Shown: in pieces, positions 1-8,820 of the stretch
Layout of the letters: each line of letters starts with the position of its first letter
Position numbering within the stretch: position 1 is the first letter of the stretch
DNA from: COE1 sp963596435
Lineage (GTDB): Bacteria; Bacillota; Clostridia; Lachnospirales; Lachnospiraceae
Reading direction: 5' to 3'
Length of the DNA stretch: 64,000 nucleotides
Assembly (NCBI GenBank): GCA_963596435.1
Contig: CAVBMG010000006.1
Span: forward strand, 1 to 64,000
The notes under the pieces: generated by a model
What the model was told of the DNA's origin: nothing
Databases searched by the model: none
Seen by the model: the letters and a program-made list of their open reading frames with translations, nothing else
Made by a program: the position numbers and the translations under genes

Positions 1-94
1 ATATAATATGATATATAAAAATACAAAGTAGAATATATAATGAAATACAAATATAATACATTTAATATTTCATTATATATCGTAATAGAAATTA

Positions 95-123
95 TTGCAT
101 TTATAAATTATCTATGCTATGAT
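95..123 (+). promoter_or_regulatory. sigma-A-type promoter of the cobalamin leader
   Basis: TTGCAT at 95-100 and TATGAT at 118-123 are separated by exactly 17 nt. They lie just upstream of the riboswitch that leads into the cbiK-like gene. The first 90 bases are very AT-rich and I see no gene in them. Confidence 0.6.
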
Positions 124-139
124 GGTACAAGTTTCATAG

Positions 140-395
140 AGAAAGATAATTGGTGCCGGCTGTTATGCCAAATGCATAATAAAGTCGGTTAAAAGGGAAA
201 CAGGTGTAATTCCTGTACGATCTCGTCACTGTGATAAGGGAGTCCGGATTCATATATGTCACTGATGCTTTGGCATTGGGAAGGCGCAATCCGGGCGCAG
301 ATCTTTTAGCCAGGAAACCTGCCAGCTATCTGGTACAGGGAATGTCCGTATAAAAGACGAAATCCCGGATCACGAGTAATTGGTCGTACTGCGAA
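140..395 (+). promoter_or_regulatory. cobalamin (AdoCbl-type) riboswitch
   Basis: The leader has the usual cobalamin riboswitch landmarks in order: GGTGCCGGC near 152, AAGGGAAACAGGTGTAAT near 194, a GTCACTGTGATAAGGGAGTC segment near 225-245, and the B12-box region GCCAGGAAACCTGCC at 310-324. A terminator follows at 436, so the likely mechanism is premature termination when cobalamin is plentiful. The only gene downstream before the next terminator is the CbiK-like lipoprotein at 519, which fits corrinoid control. Confidence 0.93.
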
Positions 396-435
396 GAAGA
401 GCTATCATATTAGCTTTGTTTTTGTGTTGTTTTTT

Positions 436-470
436 ACTCCGATCAGGGATGCTGACCGGAGTTTTCTTTT
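436..470 (+). terminator. riboswitch expression-platform terminator
   Basis: An 11-bp stem with one mismatch (436-446 against 452-462) and a short loop is followed by TTTTCTTTTT. It lies between the riboswitch aptamer and the ribosome site of the gene at 519, where a riboswitch-controlled terminator is expected. Confidence 0.85.
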
Positions 471-518
471 TCCCTGAAGCTATACATAATTATATTATAT
501 TTAAAAGAGGAGATTATT

Positions 519-2162
519 ATGAAGAAAAAAACACTGGCTATGTTCGTTGCACTCACTCTGACATCCAGCCTGTTAGCAGGATGCGGTAATGCAGAAACAG
601 CAACAACTTCCACAACAACAGAAGCAGCAACAGAGACTGCTTCAACTGTAGAGACAACAGAGGCTGCAACAACAGAAGTAGATGATCAGGCAGCTGCAGA
701 TAACGTAGCAGCATTGATCGACGCAATCTATGTACAGTCAAGAACAGATGAGACAGATGCACAGTGTGCAGCTGCAAAAGAAGCCTGGGATGCTCTGACA
801 GATGCACAGAAAGAGCTGGTAGAAGGCGAAAATGCAGATCCTGATTATTTTGGAAGAGACACAGGAGATGCTTCTAAGGATGATTCTTTAAACAGTGATG
901 AGATTGGCGAGAATGAACTTCTTGTAGTAAGCTTTGGTACTTCCTTCAATGACAGCCGTGTAGAAGATATCGGTGGAATCGAGAAGGCACTTATCGAAGC
1001 AAACCCTGACTGGTCTGTAAGAAGAGCATTTACAGCACAGATCATCATCAATCATGTACAGGCAAGAGATGGCGAGAAGATTGATAACGTAGATCAGGCA
1101 CTTGACAGAGCCGTTGCAAATGGCGTTAAGAATCTGGTTGTACAGCCTACACACTTAATGCATGGTGCAGAGTATGATGAACTTGTAGAAGCACTGGATA
1201 ATTATAAGGATAAGTTTGAAACAGTTACTGTAGCAGAGCCTTTACTTGGTGAAGTTGGTTCTGATGCAACTGTTGTAAATGATGATAAGGCTAAAGTAGC
1301 AGAAGCAATTACCGCAGAAGCAGTAAAGACAGCAGGATTTGATTCTCTTGATGCTGCAAAGGAAGATGGAACAGCATTTGTATTCATGGGACATGGTACA
1401 TCCCATTCTGCTAAAGTAAGCTACAGCCAGATGGCAACTCAGATGAGCGAATTAGGCTATGAGAACGTATTTATCGGTACTGTAGAGGGTGAACCGGAAG
1501 AAACAGCATGCGAAGCAGTCATTGAAGCAGTTAAGGAAGCTGGCTATACCAAAGTTGTACTTCGTCCTTTAATGGTAGTAGCAGGCGACCATGCAAACAA
1601 TGATATGGCTGGTGATGATGAAGATTCCTGGAAGAGCATGTTCAATGCCAGTGGTGCATTTGAATCTGTAGACTGCCAGATCGCAGGTCTTGGTGGAATT
1701 GAAGCAATCCAGCAGATCTATGTAGACCATACTAAGGCAGCTATGGAAAATCTTGGTGATGTAGCTGTATCTACTGCAAGCGTTGATACAACAGAATTGG
1801 CAGATGGTACATATTCAGCAAAATTCAACACAGACAGCAGCATGTTTGCTGTAAATGAAGCAAATGACGGACGCGGTGTTCTGACTGTAAAGGATGGCAA
1901 AATGACCATTCATATCAGTCTTGCATCACAGAAGATCGTAAATCTTTTCGTAGGTACAGCAGAGGATGCAGCTAAGGAAGGCGCAGAACTTCTTCAGCCA
2001 ACAATTGATACTGTTACTTATGCAGATGGAACTACAGAAGAAGTGAATGGATATGATGTTCCTGTAGAAGCACTGGATAAGGAATTTGATCTTGCAATTA
2101 TCGGTACAAAGCAGAAATGGTATGACCATAAGGTAAGCGTATCTGATCCTCAGGCAGAATAG
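519..2162 (+). CDS. cbiK: extracytoplasmic CbiK-family sirohydrochlorin cobaltochelatase lipoprotein
   Basis: CbiK enzymes insert Co2+ into sirohydrochlorin in anaerobic cobalamin synthesis. This 547-aa protein starts with a signal peptide and lipobox (LLAGCG, Cys near 22), then a Thr/Ala-rich linker. The chelatase domain spans roughly residues 130-420. It has VSFGTSFNDS near 138, MGHGTSH with H292, TVEGEP with E323 and AGDHANND with H358; these match the catalytic His-Glu-His set known for Salmonella CbiK. About 110 C-terminal residues form an extra beta-rich domain that I cannot name. The lipobox places the enzyme outside the membrane, unlike cytosolic CbiK, so it may handle external tetrapyrroles or metal rather than run the main pathway. 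It is controlled by the cobalamin riboswitch upstream; RBS AAAAGAGGAG precedes the ATG. The domain call is firm; the role is inferred. Confidence 0.9.
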   Translation: MKKKTLAMFVALTLTSSLLAGCGNAETATTSTTTEAATETASTVETTEAATTEVDDQAAADNVAALIDAIYVQSRTDETDAQCAAAKEAWDALTDAQKELVEGENADPDYFGRDTGDASKDDSLNSDEIGENELLVVSFGTSFNDSRVEDIGGIEKALIEANPDWSVRRAFTAQIIINHVQARDGEKIDNVDQALDRAVANGVKNLVVQPTHLMHGAEYDELVEALDNYKDKFETVTVAEPLLGEVGSDATVVNDDKAKVAEAITAEAVKTAGFDSLDAAKEDGTAFVFMGHGTSHSAKVSYSQMATQMSELGYENVFIGTVEGEPEETACEAVIEAVKEAGYTKVVLRPLMVVAGDHANNDMAGDDEDSWKSMFNASGAFESVDCQIAGLGGIEAIQQIYVDHTKAAMENLGDVAVSTASVDTTELADGTYSAKFNTDSSMFAVNEANDGRGVLTVKDGKMTIHISLASQKIVNLFVGTAEDAAKEGAELLQPTIDTVTYADGTTEEVNGYDVPVEALDKEFDLAIIGTKQKWYDHKVSVSDPQAE

Positions 2163-2176
2163 TGTGAAGAACTATC

Positions 2177-2219
2177 AGAGCATTATCACATATTTAATAT
2201 GCGATAGTGCTCTTTTTTT
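2177..2219 (+). terminator. rho-independent terminator after cbiK
   Basis: The arm AGAGCATTATC at 2177 pairs with the GATAGTGCTCT arm ending at 2213, followed by a run of T. It closes the single-gene cobalamin-regulated unit. Confidence 0.85.
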
Positions 2220-2299
2220 GTGCAGAATATTCCACAATGGCAGTAGGATGTGTTATACTAGAACAAGATGAAAGTTACGGGAAGAAGGGGGAATTCTTA

Positions 2300-3145
2300 A
2301 TGAAACAGACTTTATCACCTGAAATAATAAAACCACAGTACGTTGTGACTACAGATATTACATTTGCGCAGGTAGATTCCTGGTATGGACATTGCCGCAG
2401 AGACTTGAAGATGGATCTGATCTATCCCGAAGATTCTACAGGAAAAGTGTATCCGTGCATTGTATGGATCTGTGGAGGCGGATGGCTTCGACTGGATAAG
2501 TCCGCCCATCTTGCATATTTATCCAGGCTTGCAGAGAGGGGATTTGCAGTAGCCAGCGTGGAATATCGTACGTCTAATGAGGGAGTCTACCCGATGCAGT
2601 TACAGGACGTCAAAGCAGCAATCCGCTATCTGAGAGCACATGCCAAAAGATTTCGCATTGATACAGACCGGGTTGGCGTTATGGGAGAATCCGCGGGAGG
2701 ATATCTTACCTGTATGGCTGCGCTGGACAACGATCCTGCCAATGACGTAGGAGACTATCTTGACCAATCAAGTCAAGTACAGGCTGCTTGTCCCTGGTAT
2801 CCACCAACAAATGTGTCTTCTTTTCCTTATGATGATGTTGTAAAAGCTGCCATGTCACCAGAATCACAGCTTCTTGGATATAATGTCATGACGCACAAGG
2901 AGGATGCAGTAAAGCAGTCTCCGGTATCCAGAGTGACACCATCAGCACCACCATTTCTGATCATACATGGAACGAAGGATCGTACAGTGCCTTTTACCCA
3001 GAGTGAAGAGTTGTATGATGTATTGGAGAAGGCAGGATGTGATGTGACACTTCTTGCACTGGACGGAGCAGACCATGCAGATCTTATGTTTTTCCAGGAT
3101 GAAACATGGGAGAGAATCGGACAGTTCTTTGAAGATAAACTATAA
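2300..3145 (+). CDS. alpha/beta hydrolase, BD-FAE/carboxylesterase-like
   Basis: A serine hydrolase of about 281 aa, probably an esterase or deacylase in the cytoplasm (no signal peptide). The triad is visible: nucleophile S131 in GESAGG, D227 in HGTKDRTVP and H259 in DGADHAD. The oxyanion motif usually written HGGG reads CGGG here (ICGGGW), as in some family members. I chose ATG 2300 because AGAAGGGGG precedes it at good spacing; the open frame extends upstream to 2207, but that part overlaps the cbiK terminator. It opens a long plus-strand run that includes an acyltransferase at 7458, so it may share a small-acyl substrate with that gene. Substrate unknown. Confidence 0.85.
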   Translation: MKQTLSPEIIKPQYVVTTDITFAQVDSWYGHCRRDLKMDLIYPEDSTGKVYPCIVWICGGGWLRLDKSAHLAYLSRLAERGFAVASVEYRTSNEGVYPMQLQDVKAAIRYLRAHAKRFRIDTDRVGVMGESAGGYLTCMAALDNDPANDVGDYLDQSSQVQAACPWYPPTNVSSFPYDDVVKAAMSPESQLLGYNVMTHKEDAVKQSPVSRVTPSAPPFLIIHGTKDRTVPFTQSEELYDVLEKAGCDVTLLALDGADHADLMFFQDETWERIGQFFEDKL

Positions 3146-3205
3146 TATAGAAGATAAACTTTAAATATGGATTCAGAAAGTATGAATTCTGAAAGGAAAC
3201 ATGAA

Positions 3206-4393
3206 ATGTTAGAAGATAATACCAGACAGGTCAATAAAATTATGGCGCGAATATTCCTGTTTTGTTCGCTTGCTATGGTTTTTCTGGTTGTGTGCTCCTG
3301 GGCAGGAGTGTTTGAATTTGGAATAAATTATACAGTCATTATTCTGATTGCAGGACTTATTATAACAGTGAGTCCCAGCATTTTGATACATTTCATGTCT
3401 GATAGTTTCATGAGGTATTATATGCTTATTGCGGCGGCTGTTTTTATTGGAATTCTTGGAACCAATAATCATATAGGTATCTATATCACCTATATTGTGG
3501 CGCCTGTATTAAGCTGTCTGTATTTTGAACCGAAGCTTGTTGTTAAGACCAGTATATTCTCCTATGTAATACTGATGATCACAGAATATATCAAATCTGC
3601 CCGGCGCTATGAGGTCATATATCAGGGAATGTCCCGTATACAGATATACATTGCTTATATATTGGGATATGCGGTGGAGTTTCTTATTATAAGTGCCATT
3701 ATGTATTTCCTGGTAAAAAGAGCAAGAGCCATGATGGTAGGGCGCAATCAGGCTGAAGAAGAGAACCGGATGAGAAAGGAATTTCTCTCCCGCATGTCAC
3801 ATGAACTCAGAACGCCTATGAATGCCATCCTTGGTATGACAGACGTTGCCATGAATAAGGAAATGACAAACGAAGTCAGAAAATGCTTTGCAATGATCAG
3901 AACATCAGCTATGGGAATGCTTAACCTTGTCAATCACAGTCTGGATATATCTGGAATAGATGAAAAGGAAGAAGCGCTTGATCATCAACAGCTTATGCTC
4001 AATGTAAAAGATGTGAAACTTCTGCTGGTTGATGATAATGATATGAACAGAGAAGTAGTGAAAGCAATGCTGGAGCCATATGACATACATATTGATGAGG
4101 CGGTAAATGGTAAGGAAGCTGTGAAAATGGCGCAGGACAAGCCATATGATATCATATTTATGGACAGTCATATGCCGCTTATGAATGGTGAAGAGGCGAC
4201 AAGGAGCATACGCCAGTTGAATGGATGCCAGAATCAGAACATACCGATTATTGCTTTGACTGCAGATGCAATAGATGGCGTGAAGGAGAGATTATTAAGC
4301 AGTGGTATGAATGATTATATTGTAAAACCAATCAGCATCAGGGTAATTTGCAATGTCATTCGCGAATATCTGCCTGAACATATGATAAAGTAA
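3206..4393 (+). CDS. membrane sensor with HisKA and receiver domains but no ATPase domain
   Basis: About six hydrophobic helices fill residues 10-175. A HisKA segment follows (FLSRMSHELRTPMN, phospho-acceptor H199), then a receiver domain (LLLVDDNDMN acidic pocket, FMDSHMPLMNG with D320, KP near residue 375). The HATPase_c domain normally found between HisKA and receiver is absent: only about 20 residues join the two, and there are no N, G1 or G2 boxes. It therefore cannot autophosphorylate alone and may take phosphate from another kinase such as the complete one at 12311. Start 3206 is preferred because AAAGGA lies 8 nt upstream; an earlier ATG at 3167 has no RBS. The next gene has the same defect. 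Confidence 0.8.
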   Translation: MLEDNTRQVNKIMARIFLFCSLAMVFLVVCSWAGVFEFGINYTVIILIAGLIITVSPSILIHFMSDSFMRYYMLIAAAVFIGILGTNNHIGIYITYIVAPVLSCLYFEPKLVVKTSIFSYVILMITEYIKSARRYEVIYQGMSRIQIYIAYILGYAVEFLIISAIMYFLVKRARAMMVGRNQAEEENRMRKEFLSRMSHELRTPMNAILGMTDVAMNKEMTNEVRKCFAMIRTSAMGMLNLVNHSLDISGIDEKEEALDHQQLMLNVKDVKLLLVDDNDMNREVVKAMLEPYDIHIDEAVNGKEAVKMAQDKPYDIIFMDSHMPLMNGEEATRSIRQLNGCQNQNIPIIALTADAIDGVKERLLSSGMNDYIVKPISIRVICNVIREYLPEHMIK

Positions 4394-4441
4394 GTCCAAG
4401 GATACGATAAGCAAAAAAGAAAAGACAGGAATGAACAGATC

Positions 4442-6139
4442 ATGAAAAATTTTATAAAAAAATATATTCTGGTTATTTGTAATATTGTATTGATTCTAAT
4501 TCTGATTATATCGCTTTTTATTTACTCCAGAACAACGCTGGAACAGAAAAAGGAGATGAAACTGAATAATTTCTGTACTTCTGTAGAATCCATGAAACAG
4601 GTATCCGAGAACTATATTTATATGGAAAAGGGATATGTAAATAACTGGGTAGCGTATATTGAAAGTCAGCATATGACAGCAGAAGAGGCACTTGATTTTA
4701 TCCGTACGATTAATACAAACAAGAATCGTTCTGCACATTTGGTAGATATGGAGGATAAATCAGCCAGATCCACAGTTATACGAAATGGCATTTCCTGGGT
4801 ACATTGCTATGATTCTTTATTGAAGGATGACACATTTAACAACGATACTTTCCTGGACAAAATGGACAGCATGTTTCGTGCAGATGCGGATGAGATACAG
4901 ATTCTTGGCAAATATCGTGTTGGAGAAGCACAGCAGACAGTAGTCAGTGTAGGCTCCCGCGTAACGATACGTGAGGAAGACGGAAGTGATAAGGATTATC
5001 TGTTATTACGTCTGATTCCAGTAGATGTACTGCAAAAGACCTGGGTATTTCCGACAGAGTTCGTATCAGCGGAGATCAGTATCATCAATACAGATGGTGG
5101 ATATATCATGCAGTCGCCATCCCTGCGTTCTAAAGATTTTCTGGAATTTATCAGGACTTATAATTTTCAGGATAATTATAATGAAAGAGATAAGCTGGAA
5201 GAACAGCTAAAGACGACAGATTCAGGACTTATGAAATATAAAAATTCTGCCGGTAAGGACTGCTACTTCTATTATTCCAAGCTTGGAATGAACACAGATG
5301 CCATGGTGCTGGGTTATATCCCGGCAGAGGATATACAGACAGAAATGGCAGACTGGAGTATTATTCTTAGAATCTGTGGGACACTTATGATTCTTGTATT
5401 AATTGACGGCTTGCATTTCCGTTCAGTCAATCGCAAGTTGCGTGTAGCTGTTGACACAGCGGAGAAAGCCAATATGGCGAAGACACAATTCCTGTCTTCC
5501 ATGTCTCATGATATTCGTACTCCAATGAATGCGGTAATTGGAATGACGGAGATTGCCAAGTCACATCTGGATGATCCGGCATATGCGAGGGATTGTCTGG
5601 ATAAGGTAGCCATGTCAGGGAACCATTTGCTGACCCTGATTAATGATATTCTGGATATTTCCAAAGTAGAAAGCGGCAAAATGACACTGAGTCCCTGTGT
5701 ATTCTCATTGCGTGAATTAGTCAATGAAATAGAAGTCATGATCAGTCAGAATGCAGAGGATAATGATCTGAACTGGATGATTATTCAGACATTCCTTGAT
5801 GAACATGGAATTATTGCAGACCGTGCAGAGAACGGCCAGGTATGTCTGGATATCCTGAATAATCCAGAGTCACCGAAATATACACTTGTTCTGATGGATG
5901 TACAGATGCCGGTCATGGATGGTAAGACGGCAACACGTAAGATAAGGAGCAGCGACAATTCCTATGTTCGCAACATTCCCGTTGTTGCGATGACAGCAGA
6001 TGCTTTTGCGGAAGACATATATGCATGTCTGGAAGCAGGTATGGATGAGCATATAGCCAAGCCGATACATATAGCACAGGTTTTACAGGCTTTAAGAATG
6101 GCGAAAGCCGGAACACTTCACAGAAGAGAGGATATATAA
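4442..6139 (+). CDS. dCache-type membrane sensor, HisKA plus receiver, ATPase domain missing
   Basis: There is a transmembrane helix at about residues 9-30, a ~270-residue extracytoplasmic region resembling a Cache sensor, a second helix near 305-322, then HisKA (FLSSMSHDIRTPMN, H356) ending in LINDILDISKVESGKM. The sequence passes almost directly to a receiver that begins at AEDNDLNW, with phospho-acceptor D486 in LMDVQMPVMDG and a KPI near residue 541. The whole HATPase_c domain and the first strand of the receiver are missing, as if an internal in-frame deletion had joined VMISQN to AEDNDLN. It ends 2 nt before the solute-binding lipoprotein gene, suggesting that protein is its ligand-binding partner. 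Signalling would need a kinase in trans. Confidence 0.82.
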   Translation: MKNFIKKYILVICNIVLILILIISLFIYSRTTLEQKKEMKLNNFCTSVESMKQVSENYIYMEKGYVNNWVAYIESQHMTAEEALDFIRTINTNKNRSAHLVDMEDKSARSTVIRNGISWVHCYDSLLKDDTFNNDTFLDKMDSMFRADADEIQILGKYRVGEAQQTVVSVGSRVTIREEDGSDKDYLLLRLIPVDVLQKTWVFPTEFVSAEISIINTDGGYIMQSPSLRSKDFLEFIRTYNFQDNYNERDKLEEQLKTTDSGLMKYKNSAGKDCYFYYSKLGMNTDAMVLGYIPAEDIQTEMADWSIILRICGTLMILVLIDGLHFRSVNRKLRVAVDTAEKANMAKTQFLSSMSHDIRTPMNAVIGMTEIAKSHLDDPAYARDCLDKVAMSGNHLLTLINDILDISKVESGKMTLSPCVFSLRELVNEIEVMISQNAEDNDLNWMIIQTFLDEHGIIADRAENGQVCLDILNNPESPKYTLVLMDVQMPVMDGKTATRKIRSSDNSYVRNIPVVAMTADAFAEDIYACLEAGMDEHIAKPIHIAQVLQALRMAKAGTLHRREDI

Positions 6140-6141
6140 TA

Positions 6142-7434
6142 ATGAAGAAGAAAATGATTTCTATTATCACTGTTGTTTCTCTGTTGAGCTTGACTGCTTG
6201 TGGTAACACAACGAATTCGACAGCAAAGAAAGATACCTTTACACCAAGGCTGGATACACAGCAGACGGACACTTTGGAAATTGCCGGATTTATGGGTAAT
6301 TTTGAGGCTCTTGATCAGGCGATTAATGCATTTAATGAGATTTATCCTAATGTCACATTTCTATATGATCACAATACCAGCTATATGCTGCCTGAATATC
6401 TGACGAATAATGCGGGTACAGATATATTTATGACGGCAGATGCGAATATCACACGTACAGATCTGGCAGATTATAATGTACAGGACTGGTGTCTTGACCT
6501 TTCCAAAGAGGATCTGGATACAAGTGCCGTTTTGCCGGATGCATTGAAGGAATGTACGATAGATGGCAAAATTATGCGTATTCCCATAGCCATGAATCCC
6601 TGTGGAATCGTAGTAAACAAAACGCTGCTCAAAGATGAGGGGCTTGAGGTTCCTGCCAATTACAGCGAATTTCTTGATGTAATGGCTGCGTTAAAAGACA
6701 AAGGATATACACCTCTTCAGGGCTCTCAGAGATTCCTGTATGGAGAGCTGGCAGTCAATATGGCAATGAATATTCTGTCAGATGATACAACATTAGAGAA
6801 TCTGCTGGCTGGAAAAGAAGAGGCAGTTACAGCAGTTCTGCCTGCATTTGAGCGTCTGGAGACGATCATCAAGGAAGGCTATACGGATTATGAGCTGAAC
6901 TGTACCTATCCGGAAGATAACTATGATGGTTCTATTATGGCATTCTTCGAGGGGCAGATGCCTTTCTATGTATGCAATTCAGAGTGTGTCAGTGGCATGA
7001 AGAAGAGAGAGTCAAAGTCAGAGAGCTACAGTGCAGAGCCATTTGAGTATGAATTTGAATATGTTCCATTGGGAGACCAAGGTGCGTACGCTTATACAGA
7101 ACCGTGGTATGGCTTCTCCGTAAACAAGAACAGCGACAGTAAAGAGCTGGCACTGGAGTTCATGAGATTTCTGCTGGTTTCTGACCGTCTGGATTCCATG
7201 GCAAGCATCAAAGGAATGCCATCAGCGGCAGTAAACGGTACTAATGAACGTTATGAAGGCATGACCAAAGCGAAGAACATTCAGGCATCTTTCAGTAATG
7301 ATGGAAGTGTGCCAGGAGAAGTAAGAGAGATATTTGAACAGGTATGCAATGATTACGGTGCAGGTACATACGCAGATACCGGGGAAGCTGCCAGGGCATA
7401 TGTACAGCAATGCGCAGACATATCTCATGAATAG
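6142..7434 (+). CDS. ABC-type extracellular solute-binding lipoprotein (family 1)
   Basis: This is a 430-aa lipoprotein with lipobox SLTACG (C20), so it is anchored outside the membrane. The body has the family-1 solute-binding pattern: an N-terminal TLEIAGFMGN start, INAFNEIYPNV, a hinge around IPIAMNPCGIVVNK, and a late PWYGFSVNKNS segment. Such proteins bind sugars or oligosaccharides. No permease or transport ATPase is next to it. It starts 2 nt after the Cache-domain sensor at 4442, with which it is surely co-translated. I infer it feeds ligand information to that sensor rather than, or as well as, a transporter. The ligand cannot be read from sequence. Confidence 0.85.
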   Translation: MKKKMISIITVVSLLSLTACGNTTNSTAKKDTFTPRLDTQQTDTLEIAGFMGNFEALDQAINAFNEIYPNVTFLYDHNTSYMLPEYLTNNAGTDIFMTADANITRTDLADYNVQDWCLDLSKEDLDTSAVLPDALKECTIDGKIMRIPIAMNPCGIVVNKTLLKDEGLEVPANYSEFLDVMAALKDKGYTPLQGSQRFLYGELAVNMAMNILSDDTTLENLLAGKEEAVTAVLPAFERLETIIKEGYTDYELNCTYPEDNYDGSIMAFFEGQMPFYVCNSECVSGMKKRESKSESYSAEPFEYEFEYVPLGDQGAYAYTEPWYGFSVNKNSDSKELALEFMRFLLVSDRLDSMASIKGMPSAAVNGTNERYEGMTKAKNIQASFSNDGSVPGEVREIFEQVCNDYGAGTYADTGEAARAYVQQCADISHE

Positions 7435-7457
7435 GTAGAAGGGAATTTTGGTAAATC

Positions 7458-8807
7458 ATGAAAAAGAAAATGAATCATGATAATCTGGTAGATTCAGATA
7501 AATCAGAGAATATTATAAAGACCAAAAAGATGAAGAGGTCCATGAGTCAGGAGATTCGGTGGGATAAGCTGGATAATACAGCCAATCTCTTCCCTGTTAT
7601 TGCAGGGGAGAGCATGAGTAATGTCTACCGGATCAGTGTAACGCTGACCGAGCTTGTAGACCCTGAGCTTTTACAGGAAGCCCTGGATATTGTCTTGCCG
7701 AAGTTTGATGGCTTTAATCTTCGTCTGCAAAAAGGCATTTTCTGGTATTATTTTGAGGAAAATGGCAATCCTGCTCCTAAAGTAAAAGAAGAGAATACCT
7801 ATCCCTGCCGTTTTATTGTGCAGAATAAAAACAAACATTATCTTTTTAGGGTCACATATTTTAAATATCGTATCAATCTGGAAGTATTTCATGTATTGAC
7901 AGATGGTATGGGTGGCATCAACTTCCTGAAAGAACTGACTTATCAGTATCTGCGTCTGTGTCATCCTGAGATCAGAGAAAAGGTAGGGGATGACCTGAAC
8001 TGTGGCACATCCCTGAACCGTGAGGACAGCTTTATCAAAAACTACAGGAAAAGCTCATCCAAGCCATATCAGACACAGAAAGCATATCTTGTTAAGGGAG
8101 AGAAGCTTCTTCCGGGTGAGTTTGGCGTAATGCATGGATACATGAAGATTCCTGCGTTAAAGGAAGTATGCCACAAATATGGCGTCAGCATCAATGAGTA
8201 TCTTGTTGGTGTGTTTGTATACAGTGTATATCAGGAATGTCTCAAGGGAATGCCTTCGGCTAAACCAATCCGTGTAGCAGTTCCTGTAAACTTACGTCCG
8301 TATTTTGCTTCCAACACTACGAAGAATTTCTTCGTAATGGTATCGGCAGAGTTCCATCCTACCAAGGAAGATTACACATTTGAAGAAATATTGCAGACTG
8401 TGCATGAGAGTCTGAAAGCACAGATCAATAAGGAAAATCTGGAGAAGCTTTTCTCTTATAATGTATCCAATGAGAAAGTATGGATTGCAAGAATCGCACC
8501 GCTTTTTCTCAAAAATCTGGCTATGAAGATTGTGTATACCCAATCTGCGCTGGCTAATACGACTACCATAACCAACATTGGTAATATCGGGGTGGAGGAT
8601 GTATATAAGCCTTATATAGAAATGTTCCACGCGTTCCTTGCAATGTCAAAAGGACAGCATATCAAGGGAACAATCTGTTCTTATGGAGATACTCTGGTAT
8701 TTACATTCAGCTATGATTTGCAGGACACCGGCATTCAGAAGGTCTTTTTCCGTAAGATTGCGGCTGACGGTATCGAAGTACAGTTAGACAGTAACAGTGG
8801 ATTGTAA
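7458..8807 (+). CDS. condensation-like CoA-dependent acyltransferase (alcohol acetyltransferase family)
   Basis: 449 aa. The H-x3-DG signature of the CoA-dependent acyltransferase/NRPS condensation fold is present (FHVLTDGMGG, H145 and D149), early in the protein as usual. The C-terminal half has the second-lobe pattern (RVAVPVNLRPYF and later TFSYDLQDTGIQ). It is not part of an NRPS: no carrier or adenylation domain is nearby. The next gene (8821) is a zinc-ribbon membrane protein, an association I know from Lachnospiraceae genomes, where the pair is often annotated alcohol acetyltransferase plus DUF6320. It may acylate a lipid or alcohol substrate at the membrane; the true substrate is unknown. 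The RBS is weak and far (AGAAGGG, about 15 nt), so an internal start is possible. Confidence 0.78.
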   Translation: MKKKMNHDNLVDSDKSENIIKTKKMKRSMSQEIRWDKLDNTANLFPVIAGESMSNVYRISVTLTELVDPELLQEALDIVLPKFDGFNLRLQKGIFWYYFEENGNPAPKVKEENTYPCRFIVQNKNKHYLFRVTYFKYRINLEVFHVLTDGMGGINFLKELTYQYLRLCHPEIREKVGDDLNCGTSLNREDSFIKNYRKSSSKPYQTQKAYLVKGEKLLPGEFGVMHGYMKIPALKEVCHKYGVSINEYLVGVFVYSVYQECLKGMPSAKPIRVAVPVNLRPYFASNTTKNFFVMVSAEFHPTKEDYTFEEILQTVHESLKAQINKENLEKLFSYNVSNEKVWIARIAPLFLKNLAMKIVYTQSALANTTTITNIGNIGVEDVYKPYIEMFHAFLAMSKGQHIKGTICSYGDTLVFTFSYDLQDTGIQKVFFRKIAADGIEVQLDSNSGL

Positions 8808-8820
8808 GAGGGATAGAAAT

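Noticed and set aside
380..589. 69-codon plus-strand frame starting in the riboswitch region
   Set aside because: It runs through the terminator and into cbiK in another frame, has no ribosome site and no recognisable product.
7458..8807. NRPS condensation domain
   Set aside because: HxxxDG is present, but there is no carrier, adenylation or thioesterase domain in the window; a stand-alone acyltransferase is more likely.
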